Notes: a model not told the origin generated them from the sequence alone. Shown: positions 1 through 8,976, numbered from the stretch's first letter. The stretch: DNA of 64,000 bases from Parundibacterium terreum (GCF_014636315.1 NZ_BMED01000004.1:62001-126000); one strand, 5' to 3'. Translations and numbers: made by a program.

Positions 1-911
1 TCACTGCGCAAGGGACCGCATACGCCCATGTCGAAGCGAGTCGCATCCTGATTCAAGCTGATGCCGTTGTTGCGCGGCACGCCGATAGCTTCGTAGGAAA
101 AATCAGTGAACAAGGCTGAACTGCCGTTCAGGCCGGCACCTTGATAGTGACAGGACGAGCAATTGCCGACTTGAGGATCGGAAAATATCTTCAATCCGCG
201 CATCTCTGCCGCTGTCAGGCTGCCACCTATCTTGTTGGCTGCATACAGGTCGAACTTGCTGCTATATGGATGGAAGCTGGTGTCTTCCATCTGGAAAGCC
301 TGCAGCGCCTTGGTGGCATTGTTGAACGCGGCATCACTGTCGGCAAAGGCATCCTGGCCATAGGCCTGGCGGAACAGGTCGGCATAGGCGGAAGCCTGGA
401 TTTTCTTGACGACATCAGCACTGCTGGCATTGGCCATTTCAACCGGATCCAGCAGCGGGATCTTGGCTTGTTCGGCCAGCGTATCGACTCGGCCATCTGC
501 AGTGAAGCCGCCGCCCGGTCCGGGGGCACTGAAGCCGTCCGGGTTATCCAGCAGGTCGGCATACGCGGGCGTAATGTCCTTGTAGCGCAGTGACGGTACC
601 GCGCGGTTGCCCATCTGGTCGAGCTTGGGGCCACCCAACTGCATGGCCAGATTATTCGGAGGGCCGTAAGCAAAGGCCGGATCGTGGCAAGTGGCGCAAG
701 ACATCTTCCCTGAGCCGGACAGGCTTTGGTCGAAGAACATCTTTTGTCCCACTTGTGCCGCTACGCTCAGTTTGACCGGCGCCACGATAACAGGCGCTGC
801 GGGCGGCGCGGCATTATTGGCGGGAGAGACCGGCGCGGCATCACGGGAGCCGCCGCAGGCTGTCAGGCCCATCAGCAAAATGCCGGAAAGATACAGGGTA
901 TTGAAACGCAT
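1..911 (-). CDS. Di-heme cytochrome c peroxidase-like lipoprotein, C-terminus cut by window edge
   Basis: The frame is open from an ATG at 911 to the left edge, giving about 303 residues with no stop. The start is a lipoprotein signal peptide with lipobox LTAC (Cys19), then an Ala/Pro-rich linker. Two c-type heme motifs are visible: CATCH (about residues 72-76) and CSSCH (about 251-255). The spacing and the order (low-potential heme, long linker with FxQAYG, second heme) match the bacterial MauG/CcpA di-heme peroxidase family, which reduces peroxide or oxidises protein partners in the periplasm. Family placement is firm; substrate is unknown. The gene follows the phosphoesterase gene on the same strand, after a terminator, so it is probably transcribed separately. 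Confidence 0.85.
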   Translation of the reverse strand, partial: MRFNTLYLSGILLMGLTACGGSRDAAPVSPANNAAPPAAPVIVAPVKLSVAAQVGQKMFFDQSLSGSGKMSCATCHDPAFAYGPPNNLAMQLGGPKLDQMGNRAVPSLRYKDITPAYADLLDNPDGFSAPGPGGGFTADGRVDTLAEQAKIPLLDPVEMANASSADVVKKIQASAYADLFRQAYGQDAFADSDAAFNNATKALQAFQMEDTSFHPYSSKFDLYAANKIGGSLTAAEMRGLKIFSDPQVGNCSSCHYQGAGLNGSSALFTDFSYEAIGVPRNNGISLNQDATRFDMGVCGPLRS

Positions 912-991
912 GATAGCTACCGTAAAAAGTCGCTTAAAAGTTGATTTATAAGACCGTCATATCGGACCGTCACTTAAAGCGGAGAATGCAT

Positions 992-1020
992 GAAGGGCGA
1001 CCGTCTATCGTTCGCCCTTC
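992..1020. repeat. Perfect 9-bp inverted repeat
   Basis: GAAGGGCGA (992-1000) pairs with TCGCCCTTC (1012-1020) around an 11-nt loop. It lies 80 bp upstream of the peroxidase start and downstream of the phosphoesterase terminator. No T-tract follows on either strand, so an operator or leader hairpin is as likely as a second terminator. Confidence 0.4.
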
Positions 1021-1069
1021 GTTCCTTCAAGCCGGTGTTTTAGCTGCTTGCACGGCCAAAACACACGGC

Positions 1070-1103
1070 GAATAAAACTGAACCCGTGCTACAGGCCGGG
1101 TTC
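1070..1103 (-). terminator. Rho-independent terminator of the phosphoesterase gene
   Basis: Read on the minus strand, GAACCC(GG) pairs with (C)GGGTTC over 1080-1103 and is followed by AGTTTTATT. It starts 12 nt after the phosphoesterase stop codon at 1115. Confidence 0.7.
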
Positions 1104-1114
1104 AGGCTTGCGGA

Positions 1115-3424
1115 TTACTTCTTGACGGACCAGACGTTGACCTGGCTGGCATCGGCACCCAGCTGCGCTGCACCTGCGGCATCAGCAGACTGCTTCTGCG
1201 TGTAGCTTGCAGGGATCACGAATGCATGGTTGGTCGGACGCACGGAATCGAAGTGCGTATCCGAGCTACCGGCATACTCTGGCAGATTCAGGATATTTGC
1301 CGAGATGAATTTTTCCGTGTATTTGGAACGATTCATATAGCTTGCATCATTGGCCGGATCAGCCAGCTGGAACATGTCCTGGAAGGTACGTACCAGCGAG
1401 AAGTGGCTATAAGAATCGCTGTCCGAGATGCCTTTAGGAGCATTTGCCTGATTGGTCAGGATGCCGAAGATACTTTGGCCGTGACCGCGGTTACCCTTGG
1501 TGTAGTTGTTGACCGTTGTATCAGGCGACCAGGTGCCGTCGGCGTTCTGTTTCAGAGGATTGGCAACAGTGCTATTGGCAACGTTCCAGCCGCAGCAGGA
1601 ATTCAGGCCGCTAGTGGCATTGCCTTCGTCAAACATGAGAACGATGGCAACACGTTTTTGCGGATTTTTCCACAGCGGAGAAGCCTGGATCTTCTTGACC
1701 AGATAATCGACATAGTTGTCGCCGCGGGTAATGATGGCACCGCCCGTTGCGTTTGGAACGTTGTTGGCTACGCTGCTGCAATCGCTGGCAGTGCCGGCGA
1801 CGCCGCTCGCTGTACCCTTGACGGAAATACCGTGCATGTCGTCGCACTGGTCAGGCATGATGAAGTTCAGGTTGCCGACGTTGCCGCTGGCCAGATCGGT
1901 GCCCAACTGGTCGGCGTCATAGCCGGCAGGGATCTTGTAGGCAGAACTGTTCTTCAGGTTGGCATCCCATTGGCCGCCGCCCAGGGTACGGTTGCTGTAG
2001 CCCCATTCCGGTGCACTACGTACGTTCTGGTAAGCCATGCCTGGATGATGCTTGGTCTTGTACAAGCCGGCCGGCATAGGCAGCGTCAAAGCTGCATTAC
2101 CGACGGCTGTGGCGTTGCCTGCCATTGTGCCTGGAGCATATACATTATCCTGTGCCGTCACTGCAGCGTCGGCAACGCTGTCGGTACGCAAGTCTTGGCC
2201 AGGATTGGTGGACTCGTTGTAAGTCCTCCAGTTCAGGCCGGCGCTGGTCAGTGCATTGAACAGATTAGGTTTGCCGGTGATGTTATGGTTGACTGCGGCA
2301 GCTTGTGTGCAGGTCGCTGCGAATGGTGAGCTGGCAAGGCCTGGCTTGGTGTTGTCAGGGATGGAGTCTTGCACGGCATTGGCACCGGTCGCATCGCAGT
2401 TCCACTGGCTGTCGTCAGAGATACCGAAATCGTCAGCGCCGCCCAGCGCAGTGTAGTTCGGTTCGCTAGGATTGCCGGTTGCATAGTAGCTGGTCAACTG
2501 GTTGCCTGCTTTCAGGTAGGCGTTGATTTTTGGCGCGAAAGCCGAATTCAGGATGGAAGAAGTTGCCTTGTTTTCCAGCATGACCACGAATACGTGGTCA
2601 TAACGCGGGATGCCTTCCACGTTGAATGCCGCTTGCTGCGATTGCGCGAAAGTAATTGCAGTGCGTGTTTCTGCTGTATTGGCAGTCAGGGCGGTGACGT
2701 TGGACAAGCCTTTCAGGCGTGGATCGCCGCCTGGTACTGCCAGTGCGTCCGGATACAGGTCGCCGCGGTCCAGCTTTGTGATCGCATACGCGAAGCGGTT
2801 GCTCAGGGCATTGGCTTCGGTCAGCATGGCGGACTGTGTAGTGCCGGTCACTGTATTGACATCGCTCAATACGCTGGCGACAGGCACACCGATGCGGGTG
2901 GCCAGGTTTTGTTTCTCTGTTGCATAGTCGCTGGTGTTGGCTTCGATCTGGCGAGCTACTTCCGCGGACAGTGGGCTGATGACGACACCGGCGGATTGTT
3001 CCTTGACCTGGTCAACCGTCACGCGGAATACATTGCGGGTGCCGACCTTGGCGCCGTTGGCCGTATTAGTGGCGCTGGTGCCGATATCGGCGATCAGTGC
3101 AGCTGCGGCTGGCAATGCGATGGAGAAATTGCCTTTGGCATCGGTTGTGACCGGATTTTCGCTGCTATCGCATTTGCCGTTATTGTTGGCATCGACGCAG
3201 ACCAATGCGCCCTGGTAGTAGCCGGCCAGGATAGTAGGATCGGTCGCGCTGCCAGGCTGCAGTGCGCTGGCGGCGACTACGCCTTTGACAGTGACAGTGG
3301 ACGCTGGAGGAGTGCCTGGATCGGATACTGCATCGCTGCCGCCGCTACAGGCTGCCAGCATGGATGTCGCGGCGGCGAGCGCCGTCAACGAAAAATTCAA
3401 TGAAACGCCTTTCGGGATGTTCAT
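1115..3424 (-). CDS. Phosphoesterase-family lipoprotein (acid phosphatase / phospholipase C type)
   Basis: The chosen ATG (3424) has AAGG upstream and opens a lipoprotein signal with lipobox LAAC (Cys26); an upstream in-frame ATG at 3511 would bury that signal. The protein is 769 residues. An N-terminal region of about 250 residues contains DANNNGKCD (78-86), a calcium-loop-like motif inside a carboxypeptidase-regulatory-like beta fold. The catalytic domain then begins with HVFVVMLENKATSS, the signature of the phosphoesterase family PF04185 (AcpA and bacterial phospholipase C), and later shows MFDEG and a GHGQS segment. It probably releases phosphate or diacylglycerol from phosphomono- or diesters at the cell surface. 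Substrate cannot be decided from sequence. A Pho-box-like site lies about 113 bp upstream. Confidence 0.85.
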   Translation of the reverse strand: MNIPKGVSLNFSLTALAAATSMLAACSGGSDAVSDPGTPPASTVTVKGVVAASALQPGSATDPTILAGYYQGALVCVDANNNGKCDSSENPVTTDAKGNFSIALPAAAALIADIGTSATNTANGAKVGTRNVFRVTVDQVKEQSAGVVISPLSAEVARQIEANTSDYATEKQNLATRIGVPVASVLSDVNTVTGTTQSAMLTEANALSNRFAYAITKLDRGDLYPDALAVPGGDPRLKGLSNVTALTANTAETRTAITFAQSQQAAFNVEGIPRYDHVFVVMLENKATSSILNSAFAPKINAYLKAGNQLTSYYATGNPSEPNYTALGGADDFGISDDSQWNCDATGANAVQDSIPDNTKPGLASSPFAATCTQAAAVNHNITGKPNLFNALTSAGLNWRTYNESTNPGQDLRTDSVADAAVTAQDNVYAPGTMAGNATAVGNAALTLPMPAGLYKTKHHPGMAYQNVRSAPEWGYSNRTLGGGQWDANLKNSSAYKIPAGYDADQLGTDLASGNVGNLNFIMPDQCDDMHGISVKGTASGVAGTASDCSSVANNVPNATGGAIITRGDNYVDYLVKKIQASPLWKNPQKRVAIVLMFDEGNATSGLNSCCGWNVANSTVANPLKQNADGTWSPDTTVNNYTKGNRGHGQSIFGILTNQANAPKGISDSDSYSHFSLVRTFQDMFQLADPANDASYMNRSKYTEKFISANILNLPEYAGSSDTHFDSVRPTNHAFVIPASYTQKQSADAAGAAQLGADASQVNVWSVKK

Positions 3425-3812
3425 AATTGACCTTGTAAAGTTGATTTTCTGCCGATGGTGGCGGAGAGATGCGGCACGCGACTGCAGCGCGCAATAGCCA
3501 CTGGTCGCCATGTTGGCAGATACTTTTTTGTCGTTTATGAATTTTCCATGACTGTTTGTATCATTAAGAAACAGGGGCTTAACAAACGTCGGGAAATGTT
3601 GTATCGCGTGCGGAGAGGAGTTGGGAGCTTGCGCTGGGAGAGAGCTGTCAGCCTCGCGTGATATTGCGTGATTGCAAGAGCGCCTGCAAGTCTGAACAGC
3701 GAAGGAGGTGCCTGCGGTACTCAGGTGCCCGGATTCTAGCAGCGATTGCTGCGCATCGCATAGACCGTTTTTGCTTTAGGCCGGTATTTAAAAATGATGC
3801 GACGGCCAGCGT
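3425..3812. other. Intergenic region upstream of the phosphoesterase gene
   Basis: About 390 bp between the start of the phosphoesterase gene and the stop of the NTF2-like gene, both on the minus strand. It contains the Pho-box-like site at 3537-3554 and a GCGTGAT motif twice near 3655-3672. I see no convincing gene in it. Confidence 0.5.
3537..3554 (-). promoter_or_regulatory. Pho-box-like 7-4-7 site
   Basis: Minus strand CAGTCAT-GGAA-AATTCAT compared with the enterobacterial Pho box CTGTCAT-N4-CTGTCAT: 10 of 14 positions match, with the correct 7-4-7 spacing. It sits 113 bp upstream of a phosphatase-family gene, and a TATCTG hexamer follows at a plausible -10 distance. The match is weak in the second half, so this is a candidate only. 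Confidence 0.3.
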
Positions 3813-4268
3813 TTATTTTTTCGGGCAATCGCAAACTTCATTGCCTTTGTCAAAAATGATGCGCCAGGTGTTCGGCGCCTCCAGTCTCCAGATGGAGGTA
3901 AATGTCGCAATCAGCTTGCCCTGGGGATCGCGCACAGGTCCGCTGGAAATGGCAAGGGTACCGGAGTCCAGGACTTCAACCTGTTCAGGCTCCCATGAAA
4001 AAGGAGCGTCGGGTTTTTCATAGAATTTTTTCCACCAGTCGGCCACTTGCTGCTTTCCATGCAAAGGAGAAGGGCCGGAAAAGAACACGGTTTCTTCCGA
4101 TAAAAAGCGCGTGAATGCCGCGTGATCGCGGGTCGCCATGGTTTTCGCAAAAGCACGCTCGGTATCGGCAACCTGTTTCTGCAGTTCGGTCATTGCTAAG
4201 CCATGCAGTGGCAATGCGGACAGGCAAACGATGCATGCTGTGCCCAATATTTTCCAAAGTCTGCGCAT
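3813..4268 (-). CDS. Secreted NTF2-like (SnoaL/DUF4440-type) protein
   Basis: Starts at 4268 with MRRLWKILG, after AGGAG nine bases upstream. A hydrophobic signal peptide ends near LHGLAM. The mature part (about 130 residues) has the cone-fold pattern of DUF4440/SnoaL-like proteins: helix DTERAFAKTMATRDHAAF, LSEETVFFSG, HGKQQVADWWKKF, then beta strands ending in WRIIFDKG. The family covers non-catalytic binding proteins, isomerases and hydrolases, so no reaction can be assigned. The VOC gene lies 48 bp upstream on the same strand, so the two may be cotranscribed. The mature C-terminus contains a CDC motif. Confidence 0.7.
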   Translation of the reverse strand: MRRLWKILGTACIVCLSALPLHGLAMTELQKQVADTERAFAKTMATRDHAAFTRFLSEETVFFSGPSPLHGKQQVADWWKKFYEKPDAPFSWEPEQVEVLDSGTLAISSGPVRDPQGKLIATFTSIWRLEAPNTWRIIFDKGNEVCDCPKK

Positions 4269-4316
4269 GAGGTAAGCTCCTGTTGTTTTGTCTAATAGCG
4301 GCATGGCGGCTGGCAG

Positions 4317-4682
4317 CTATCTTTTTTCTTCCATCAAGGCCAGCAGATGGCCATCCGGGTCCTTAAAAAATACCATCCATAAATCGTGATCAGGCATCTT
4401 GCTGATCAGGTGCGGCTTGTCCAGGAAAACCACACCTGCGCTGCGCATCTTGTCGTAGGTGTTTGCTATATCATCAACCTTGAAATACAGGCATTGGCTG
4501 CAAGGAGGTATGGAAAGTTTCGGCGCGCCATCCAGCATCAGGCGTACACCGCCGCAATCAAAAAACAGCAGGTCGCCAAAACGGTATAGCTGCTTCAAGC
4601 CTAGCTTGCCACCGTAAAATTCTTGCGATGCATCGGTATTGGAAATCTGTAAGGCGACTTGGCCCAGGCTGGACAGGCTCAT
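4317..4682 (-). CDS. VOC-family (glyoxalase/bleomycin-resistance fold) protein
   Basis: 121 residues, with GGGAG six bases before the ATG. The paired beta-alpha-beta-beta-beta modules of the vicinal oxygen chelate superfamily are visible: LGQVALQISNTDASQEFY at the start, YFKVDDIANTYDKM in the middle, and the closing FKDPDGHLLALMEE in which Glu is the usual last metal ligand. The family includes lyases, dioxygenases and resistance proteins; the substrate cannot be read here. It is followed 48 bp later by the secreted NTF2-like gene. Confidence 0.8.
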   Translation of the reverse strand: MSLSSLGQVALQISNTDASQEFYGGKLGLKQLYRFGDLLFFDCGGVRLMLDGAPKLSIPPCSQCLYFKVDDIANTYDKMRSAGVVFLDKPHLISKMPDHDLWMVFFKDPDGHLLALMEEKR

Positions 4683-4937
4683 GATTTCTCCCGGAATGCT
4701 TGATGGGGTGTCGGGGCATCGAAGCGTCGGAACGCCGGAGAGCGGAAAATGCGGTGCGCATTAGCCGGTTTTCGGCTGCTTGAATTCTCCGATTTTTTTA
4801 TTGGCTGCTTGATCGATAATGCCCCCGGCTACTGCAATCATCAAGCTTTTTCTCGGCGACTGTGATTGCCTGCGTATTTCCAGCAACACTGTAGTGCGCG
4901 CGAAGATGCAGGGGGCTAATGGCGCGTCGGAATGGTG

Positions 4938-6182
4938 TCAATGGCCCCGCATTGCGGACGCTGCGACCTGTGCCTCTGCCGGCTCTCTTTGCTCAAATGC
5001 AAAGGATGAGTCTGCAACCAGTTCAGGCAATGGCGCTTGGCGGCCTGCCTTTTGCCGCGACTTGTCTGCGTACATGCGCTGGTCGGCTATTTGCATCAGC
5101 CTGTCCTGGCTCACGCCGTCCCTGGGCCAGCGCGCTGCTCCCAGGCTGGTATGGATATCCAGCATCACGCCATTGACTTGCGCCGGTCCGTCCAGGGATG
5201 CCCGCAGGCGTTGCATGGTGGAATTAAGCTGTTGCTGGTCATGGATACCGGAAGACAGCACGACAAACTCGTCGCCGCCTATACGTCCTACAAAGTCCGC
5301 ATCACGCGCGAATTTACGCAGGCGCTGCGCGACCTCTATCAGCAGGGCATCGCCGGCCTGGTGACCGTGGCGGTCGTTGACCTGCTTGAAATCGTTCAGG
5401 TCAGCCAGGATAAAGCCAAAGCCTGTTTCGGTGCGTCCACCCTGTGCGATATACCTGCGCATGATTTCGTCAAAGTGCCTGCGATTGGGGAGCCCGGTCA
5501 AGGTATCTTCGCGCGCCATATCGAGTATGGTCTTTTGCGCGCGCAGGTTACAGGCGGTACTGACGCTGAACGTCCACCCCATCGTAAACAAGATGCCTAT
5601 CAATGACAAAACGCCCATATAGGGTTCTTGCACCAGTTGCTGCTGGCTGCTTGCATGGAAGGCGAGCAGCCAGCGTCCGGCAAACCCGGCTGCCACCGCC
5701 ATCAGAAAAAAAGTGGCGATGCCGTGCGTCATGATTTCCAGCTGGCGGCTGCGATATAGAAAGATTGCGGCCATGCAGAGTGCCAATATGGTTGCAACAG
5801 TGTCGTGGAACAGGTAGCGGTGGATTGCGTCGTCACGGTTGGCAAAAGCCATCAGCACGAAAACCGGGATCAGCATTGCGCCCCAGCGCCAGCGGGTGAG
5901 CGACGGATAACCGCGAAAGCGCAACGTGCCTTCCAGCATCAGCAGCAGCGTGGTCAGTGTCAAGGAATTACTGATGGCGATAACCAGTTGGCGGGGAATG
6001 CCAAGGTCAACGAAAAACATGGACAGGAAAAATCCTGGGGTGACCAAGGATGCTGCGGCTGCCCACCATGCGGTGCCGGGCATCTGGCGGTTGATGCGCC
6101 ACACTGCAATCAACACCAGCATCGATACCAGGCTCGCTGCAACAATAACCAAATCCAGGGTGGGTTTATCAAGTTTCAGCAT
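4938..6182 (-). CDS. Membrane-bound diguanylate cyclase (GGDEF)
   Basis: I chose the ATG at 6182 (MLKLDKPTLDLV), which starts directly before the first membrane helix; a longer frame to 6380 overlaps the divergent flavoprotein gene. The 414-residue protein has about six or seven predicted membrane helices in its first 200 residues and no recognisable ligand domain. A GGDEF domain follows, with intact GGDEF at about 302-306 and an upstream RDAD inhibitory I-site. It should therefore make cyclic di-GMP and be product-inhibited. An Ala/Gln-rich tail of about 35 residues follows the domain. It is divergent from the flavoprotein gene at 6374. Confidence 0.88.
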   Translation of the reverse strand: MLKLDKPTLDLVIVAASLVSMLVLIAVWRINRQMPGTAWWAAAASLVTPGFFLSMFFVDLGIPRQLVIAISNSLTLTTLLLMLEGTLRFRGYPSLTRWRWGAMLIPVFVLMAFANRDDAIHRYLFHDTVATILALCMAAIFLYRSRQLEIMTHGIATFFLMAVAAGFAGRWLLAFHASSQQQLVQEPYMGVLSLIGILFTMGWTFSVSTACNLRAQKTILDMAREDTLTGLPNRRHFDEIMRRYIAQGGRTETGFGFILADLNDFKQVNDRHGHQAGDALLIEVAQRLRKFARDADFVGRIGGDEFVVLSSGIHDQQQLNSTMQRLRASLDGPAQVNGVMLDIHTSLGAARWPRDGVSQDRLMQIADQRMYADKSRQKAGRQAPLPELVADSSFAFEQREPAEAQVAASAMRGH

Positions 6183-6373
6183 CTGCAAGTATTTTCTAGG
6201 TTTTTGTGGAATTGTAACCGTGGATTGCTTGCCAGCTAAGTATTTATTCGTAGATGTTGCATGGAGCGTCATGATCATTGTCATGACAATGATTGCGCCC
6301 GTGCCTGCAGCGTCGCCATGCCGGCTCCTATACAATGGCGGGGTTTGAAAACAGGCAGGAATTGCGAAAGAAA

Positions 6374-7621
6374 ATGACAAAAAATAATAATAAGAATGCT
6401 GGCAAAGTTGCCATCATCGGTGGCGGGCCGGCAGGTTTGATGGCGGCAGAAATAATCGCTGCAAGCGGATTGCAGGTTGATCTGTATGATGCAATGCCGT
6501 CTGTAGGGCGCAAATTCTTGCTTGCAGGAAAGGGTGGAATGAATTTGACGCATTCCGAGCCTCTGGAGCCTTTCTTGCAACGCTATGCCGGCAGGCAAAA
6601 TGAGATTGCCGGTTTGCTGCAAGACTTCGGTCCCGATGCCTTGCGCGCCTGGGCAGAAGAATTGGGTATTGCAACTTTTGTCGGCAGCTCCGGGCGGGTG
6701 TTTCCTACCGATATGAAAGCTGCGCCTTTGCTGCGTGCCTGGCTGCACCGCTTGCGCAGTGCCGGTGTGCGTTTTCATCAGCGTCATCGCTGGACAGGCT
6801 GGAGCGGCAGCGATCTGCGTTTTTCTACCCCGGACGGAGACTTGAGCGTGCAGGCGGACGCGGTAGTACTGGCATTGGGTGGCGCCAGCTGGGCGCGTCT
6901 GGGCTCGGATGGCGCCTGGGTTCCCTTGCTGCAGGAAAAGAATGTACAGATATCGCCGCTGCGGCCGGCCAATTGCGGCTTTGATGTGCAATGGTCCGAG
7001 CATTTTACGCAGCGCCAGGCCGGGCAGCCTCTGACTTCGGTGATTGCCAGCTTGCAGGATGTCAACGGCAACAGCATCACGCGTCAGGGACAATTCGTGA
7101 TTACCGCGGGCGGCGTCGAGGGCAGCCTGATTTATGCGCTGTCTGCGCCTTTGCGGGATTTGATTGCGGCGCAGGGCGAGGCCGTGCTGTATCTGGACCT
7201 GGCCCCCGGAAAATCTCAGGCAAGAGTGGATGAGGAGGTCATGCATCCGCGCGGCTCGCGTTCCTGGTCCAGCCACCTGCAAGGCAGGCTGGGGTTGGAT
7301 GGCGTCAAGACCGCCTTATTGCGGGAATGCTTGGCCGCCGAGGCTTTTCAGCAGCCGCAGTTGCTGGCGCAAGCCGTCAAGTCGCTGCCGGTGCGCCTGA
7401 AAGCGGCGCGGCCCATAGACGAGGCCATCAGCAGTGCAGGCGGGGTAACTTTCGAGGCCATGGATAAGGCACTGATGCTGCGTGAAATGCCCGGCGTGTT
7501 CTGCGCCGGCGAAATGCTGGACTGGGAGGCGCCTACCGGCGGTTACCTGCTGACAGCCTGTTTTGCCAGCGGCAGGCGTGCCGGCAGCGGCGTACTGGAG
7601 TGGCTGCAAAGCAAAAATTAG
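6374..7621 (+). CDS. BaiN/HI0933-family FAD-dependent oxidoreductase
   Basis: 415 residues from the ATG at 6374, with AAAG just upstream; earlier in-frame ATGs precede the Rossmann fold by too much. Dinucleotide-binding GGGPAGLMAA is near residue 15-24, followed by the family hallmark GRKFLLAGKGGMNLTH. The ending GYLLTACFASGRRAG is typical of the HI0933/TIGR03862 flavoproteins. These bind FAD and are annotated as NAD(P)/FAD-dependent oxidoreductases. BaiN acts on bile acids, but most members have no assigned substrate, so the role here is open. Confidence 0.88.
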   Translation: MTKNNNKNAGKVAIIGGGPAGLMAAEIIAASGLQVDLYDAMPSVGRKFLLAGKGGMNLTHSEPLEPFLQRYAGRQNEIAGLLQDFGPDALRAWAEELGIATFVGSSGRVFPTDMKAAPLLRAWLHRLRSAGVRFHQRHRWTGWSGSDLRFSTPDGDLSVQADAVVLALGGASWARLGSDGAWVPLLQEKNVQISPLRPANCGFDVQWSEHFTQRQAGQPLTSVIASLQDVNGNSITRQGQFVITAGGVEGSLIYALSAPLRDLIAAQGEAVLYLDLAPGKSQARVDEEVMHPRGSRSWSSHLQGRLGLDGVKTALLRECLAAEAFQQPQLLAQAVKSLPVRLKAARPIDEAISSAGGVTFEAMDKALMLREMPGVFCAGEMLDWEAPTGGYLLTACFASGRRAGSGVLEWLQSKN

Positions 7622-7667
7622 CCGCCGGGAAATACTAAACGGGAAAAGTTGATACAATCAACATATT

Positions 7668-7682
7668 GTTAAAAGTTTATCC
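7668..7682. repeat. Hairpin GTTGAT-ACA-ATCAAC
   Basis: A perfect 6-bp inverted repeat (7648-7662) lies at the edge of this AT-rich stretch between the flavoprotein stop and the PilZ-like gene. No T-run follows. It may be an operator or a weak terminator, and the AT-rich segment to about 7682 is a likely promoter zone for the next gene. No better assignment is possible. Confidence 0.2.
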
Positions 7683-7745
7683 CGCGTAGCCGGCTTCAAT
7701 GCCTACTCCTGTGCTGAGTCTGCTATTGCTGCAAGCCCATGCTGG

Positions 7746-8135
7746 ATGAACAAGCTTATTCCTGTCATTCATCTCCAAATACCTGTCACTATGATTGATT
7801 CCCGTTCATCGCCTCGCTCTCCGGTATCGTGGCGTGCCGCCATCCTGATTTCACCCGGCAATATTGTTCCGGCAAAAATATTGAATATCGCGGGTGCAGG
7901 AGTGCAGTTGCAATGCGCGCACAGGCTGAGCGACGGTCAGGTGTATCAGATGATGATGGAAGTGCCCGAGCCCCGGGATGCGTCGCAGCGCACGCAGGTG
8001 GTGTGCAAGGCAAACTGTAATTACACCATCCTCAGCGGCGATGAATACCGCGCCGGCATGAAGCTGACCGATGTTCCGCCGCAGCACCAGGCACTGCTTG
8101 GCAACTGGGGAGGCAAGCCGGCGGTGGCAGCCTGA
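7746..8135 (+). CDS. PilZ-like domain protein, non-canonical
   Basis: 129 residues; an internal ATG at 7791 is an equally possible start because neither has a clear ribosome-binding site. A PilZ-like beta barrel is suggested by PVSWRAAILISPG, then the NIAGAGVQL element in the place of the D/NxSxxG motif, then YRAGMKLTD. The arginine-rich RxxxR half of the cyclic di-GMP motif is not clearly present (only R-S-P-V-S-W-R). So this is either a degenerate cyclic di-GMP receptor or a structural PilZ relative. A diguanylate cyclase lies 1.5 kb away. Confidence 0.5.
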   Translation: MNKLIPVIHLQIPVTMIDSRSSPRSPVSWRAAILISPGNIVPAKILNIAGAGVQLQCAHRLSDGQVYQMMMEVPEPRDASQRTQVVCKANCNYTILSGDEYRAGMKLTDVPPQHQALLGNWGGKPAVAA

Positions 8136-8143
8136 ATCCCGCA

Positions 8144-8169
8144 GCGCTGCAGACGGTGTTTTGCAGCGC
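8144..8169. repeat. Perfect 8-bp inverted repeat GCGCTGCA/TGCAGCGC
   Basis: GCGCTGCA (8144-8151) and TGCAGCGC (8162-8169) flank a 10-nt loop nine bases after the PilZ-like stop codon. There is no clear T-tract, so it is a terminator-like hairpin. Its right arm overlaps the -35 region of the next gene. Confidence 0.45.
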
Positions 8170-8189
8170 CCTTGCTCCTGTGTTATAAA
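8161..8189 (+). promoter_or_regulatory. Candidate sigma-70 promoter for the ybaK gene
   Basis: TTGCAG (8161-8166), a 17-bp spacer, then TATAAA (8184-8189). The start codon is at 8219, which leaves a leader of about 25 nt. The -35 matches consensus at only three positions; the -10 matches at five. Confidence 0.45.
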
Positions 8190-8218
8190 TTGGACCTGTT
8201 CTTATTGTCAGCCTGTCC

Positions 8219-8710
8219 ATGTCTACCGATACCGTTCTTCCCGATACCGCCCAAAGAGTGGCGGACCTGCTCAAACAGCTTGGGCACGAACAAAGCATAG
8301 TGATGCTGCCCGCAACCGGCAAGACCTCGGCAGAAGCTGCCGCGGGTCTGGGCTGCAGCGTTGCCGAGATTGCCAAATCCATTGTGTTTCGCCGCTTGTC
8401 CGATGATGCCGCAGTGATGGTGGTGGCCAGTGGCGCCAACCGTGTGGATGAGAGCAAAGTGGCCGCTATCGTCGGGCCACTGGGCAAGGCGGATGCCAAG
8501 TTCGTCAAAGAACGCATAGGCTATGCGATTGGCGGTGTCTGCCCGATTGGCCATCTGGAAAAAACCGTGATGCTGATAGACCAGGACCTGATGCAATACC
8601 AGGATGTATGGGCGGCTGCCGGCCATCCGCATGCGGTATTCAAACTGACGCCTGCGCAATTGACTTCGATGACAGGTGCGCCGGTGGTAGATGTCGCCTT
8701 GCGTTCCTGA
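8219..8710 (+). CDS. ybaK: YbaK/EbsC-family aminoacyl-tRNA deacylase
   Basis: 163 residues. The family core is recognisable: AEIAKSIVFRR with the conserved lysine, MVVASGANRVDESKV, and the loop IGGVCPIGH. YbaK/ProX-type proteins hydrolyse mischarged tRNAs in the cytoplasm (Cys-tRNA(Pro), Ala-tRNA(Pro) or related). Which tRNA this one edits cannot be told, because the subfamilies differ only at pocket residues. The gene is followed 39 bp later by a DUF1289 gene. Confidence 0.85.
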   Translation: MSTDTVLPDTAQRVADLLKQLGHEQSIVMLPATGKTSAEAAAGLGCSVAEIAKSIVFRRLSDDAAVMVVASGANRVDESKVAAIVGPLGKADAKFVKERIGYAIGGVCPIGHLEKTVMLIDQDLMQYQDVWAAAGHPHAVFKLTPAQLTSMTGAPVVDVALRS

Positions 8711-8749
8711 ATTTATGCTGTCATTGCAAAGAAAGAAGCACCGCCGTCC

Positions 8750-8968
8750 ATGAGCATTTTATTCGACTATGATCCTGAAGCCGCCACCATTGACGGCAAT
8801 GCGGACGTGCCTTCGCCCTGTATAGGCATCTGCAAGATGGACAATATTGCCGGCTGGTGCGAAGGCTGCTACCGGACGATAGAAGAGATCACGCACTGGA
8901 GCAAGGCAGACAATGCCTATAAGCGCATCGTCTGGCACCAGATCAAGCACAGGATGTTTCAGGAGTAG
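8750..8968 (+). CDS. DUF1289 (YdhL-like) small Cys-rich protein
   Basis: 72 residues with the DUF1289 pattern PSPCIGICKMD, then GWCEGCYRTIEEI and HWSKADNAYKRIVW. Four cysteines are arranged C-x3-C-x9-C-x2-C, suggesting a metal site. Function is unknown in the family. It lies 8 bp before the MBL-fold gene and is probably cotranscribed with it. Confidence 0.85.
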   Translation: MSILFDYDPEAATIDGNADVPSPCIGICKMDNIAGWCEGCYRTIEEITHWSKADNAYKRIVWHQIKHRMFQE

Positions 8969-8976
8969 CGCACACC

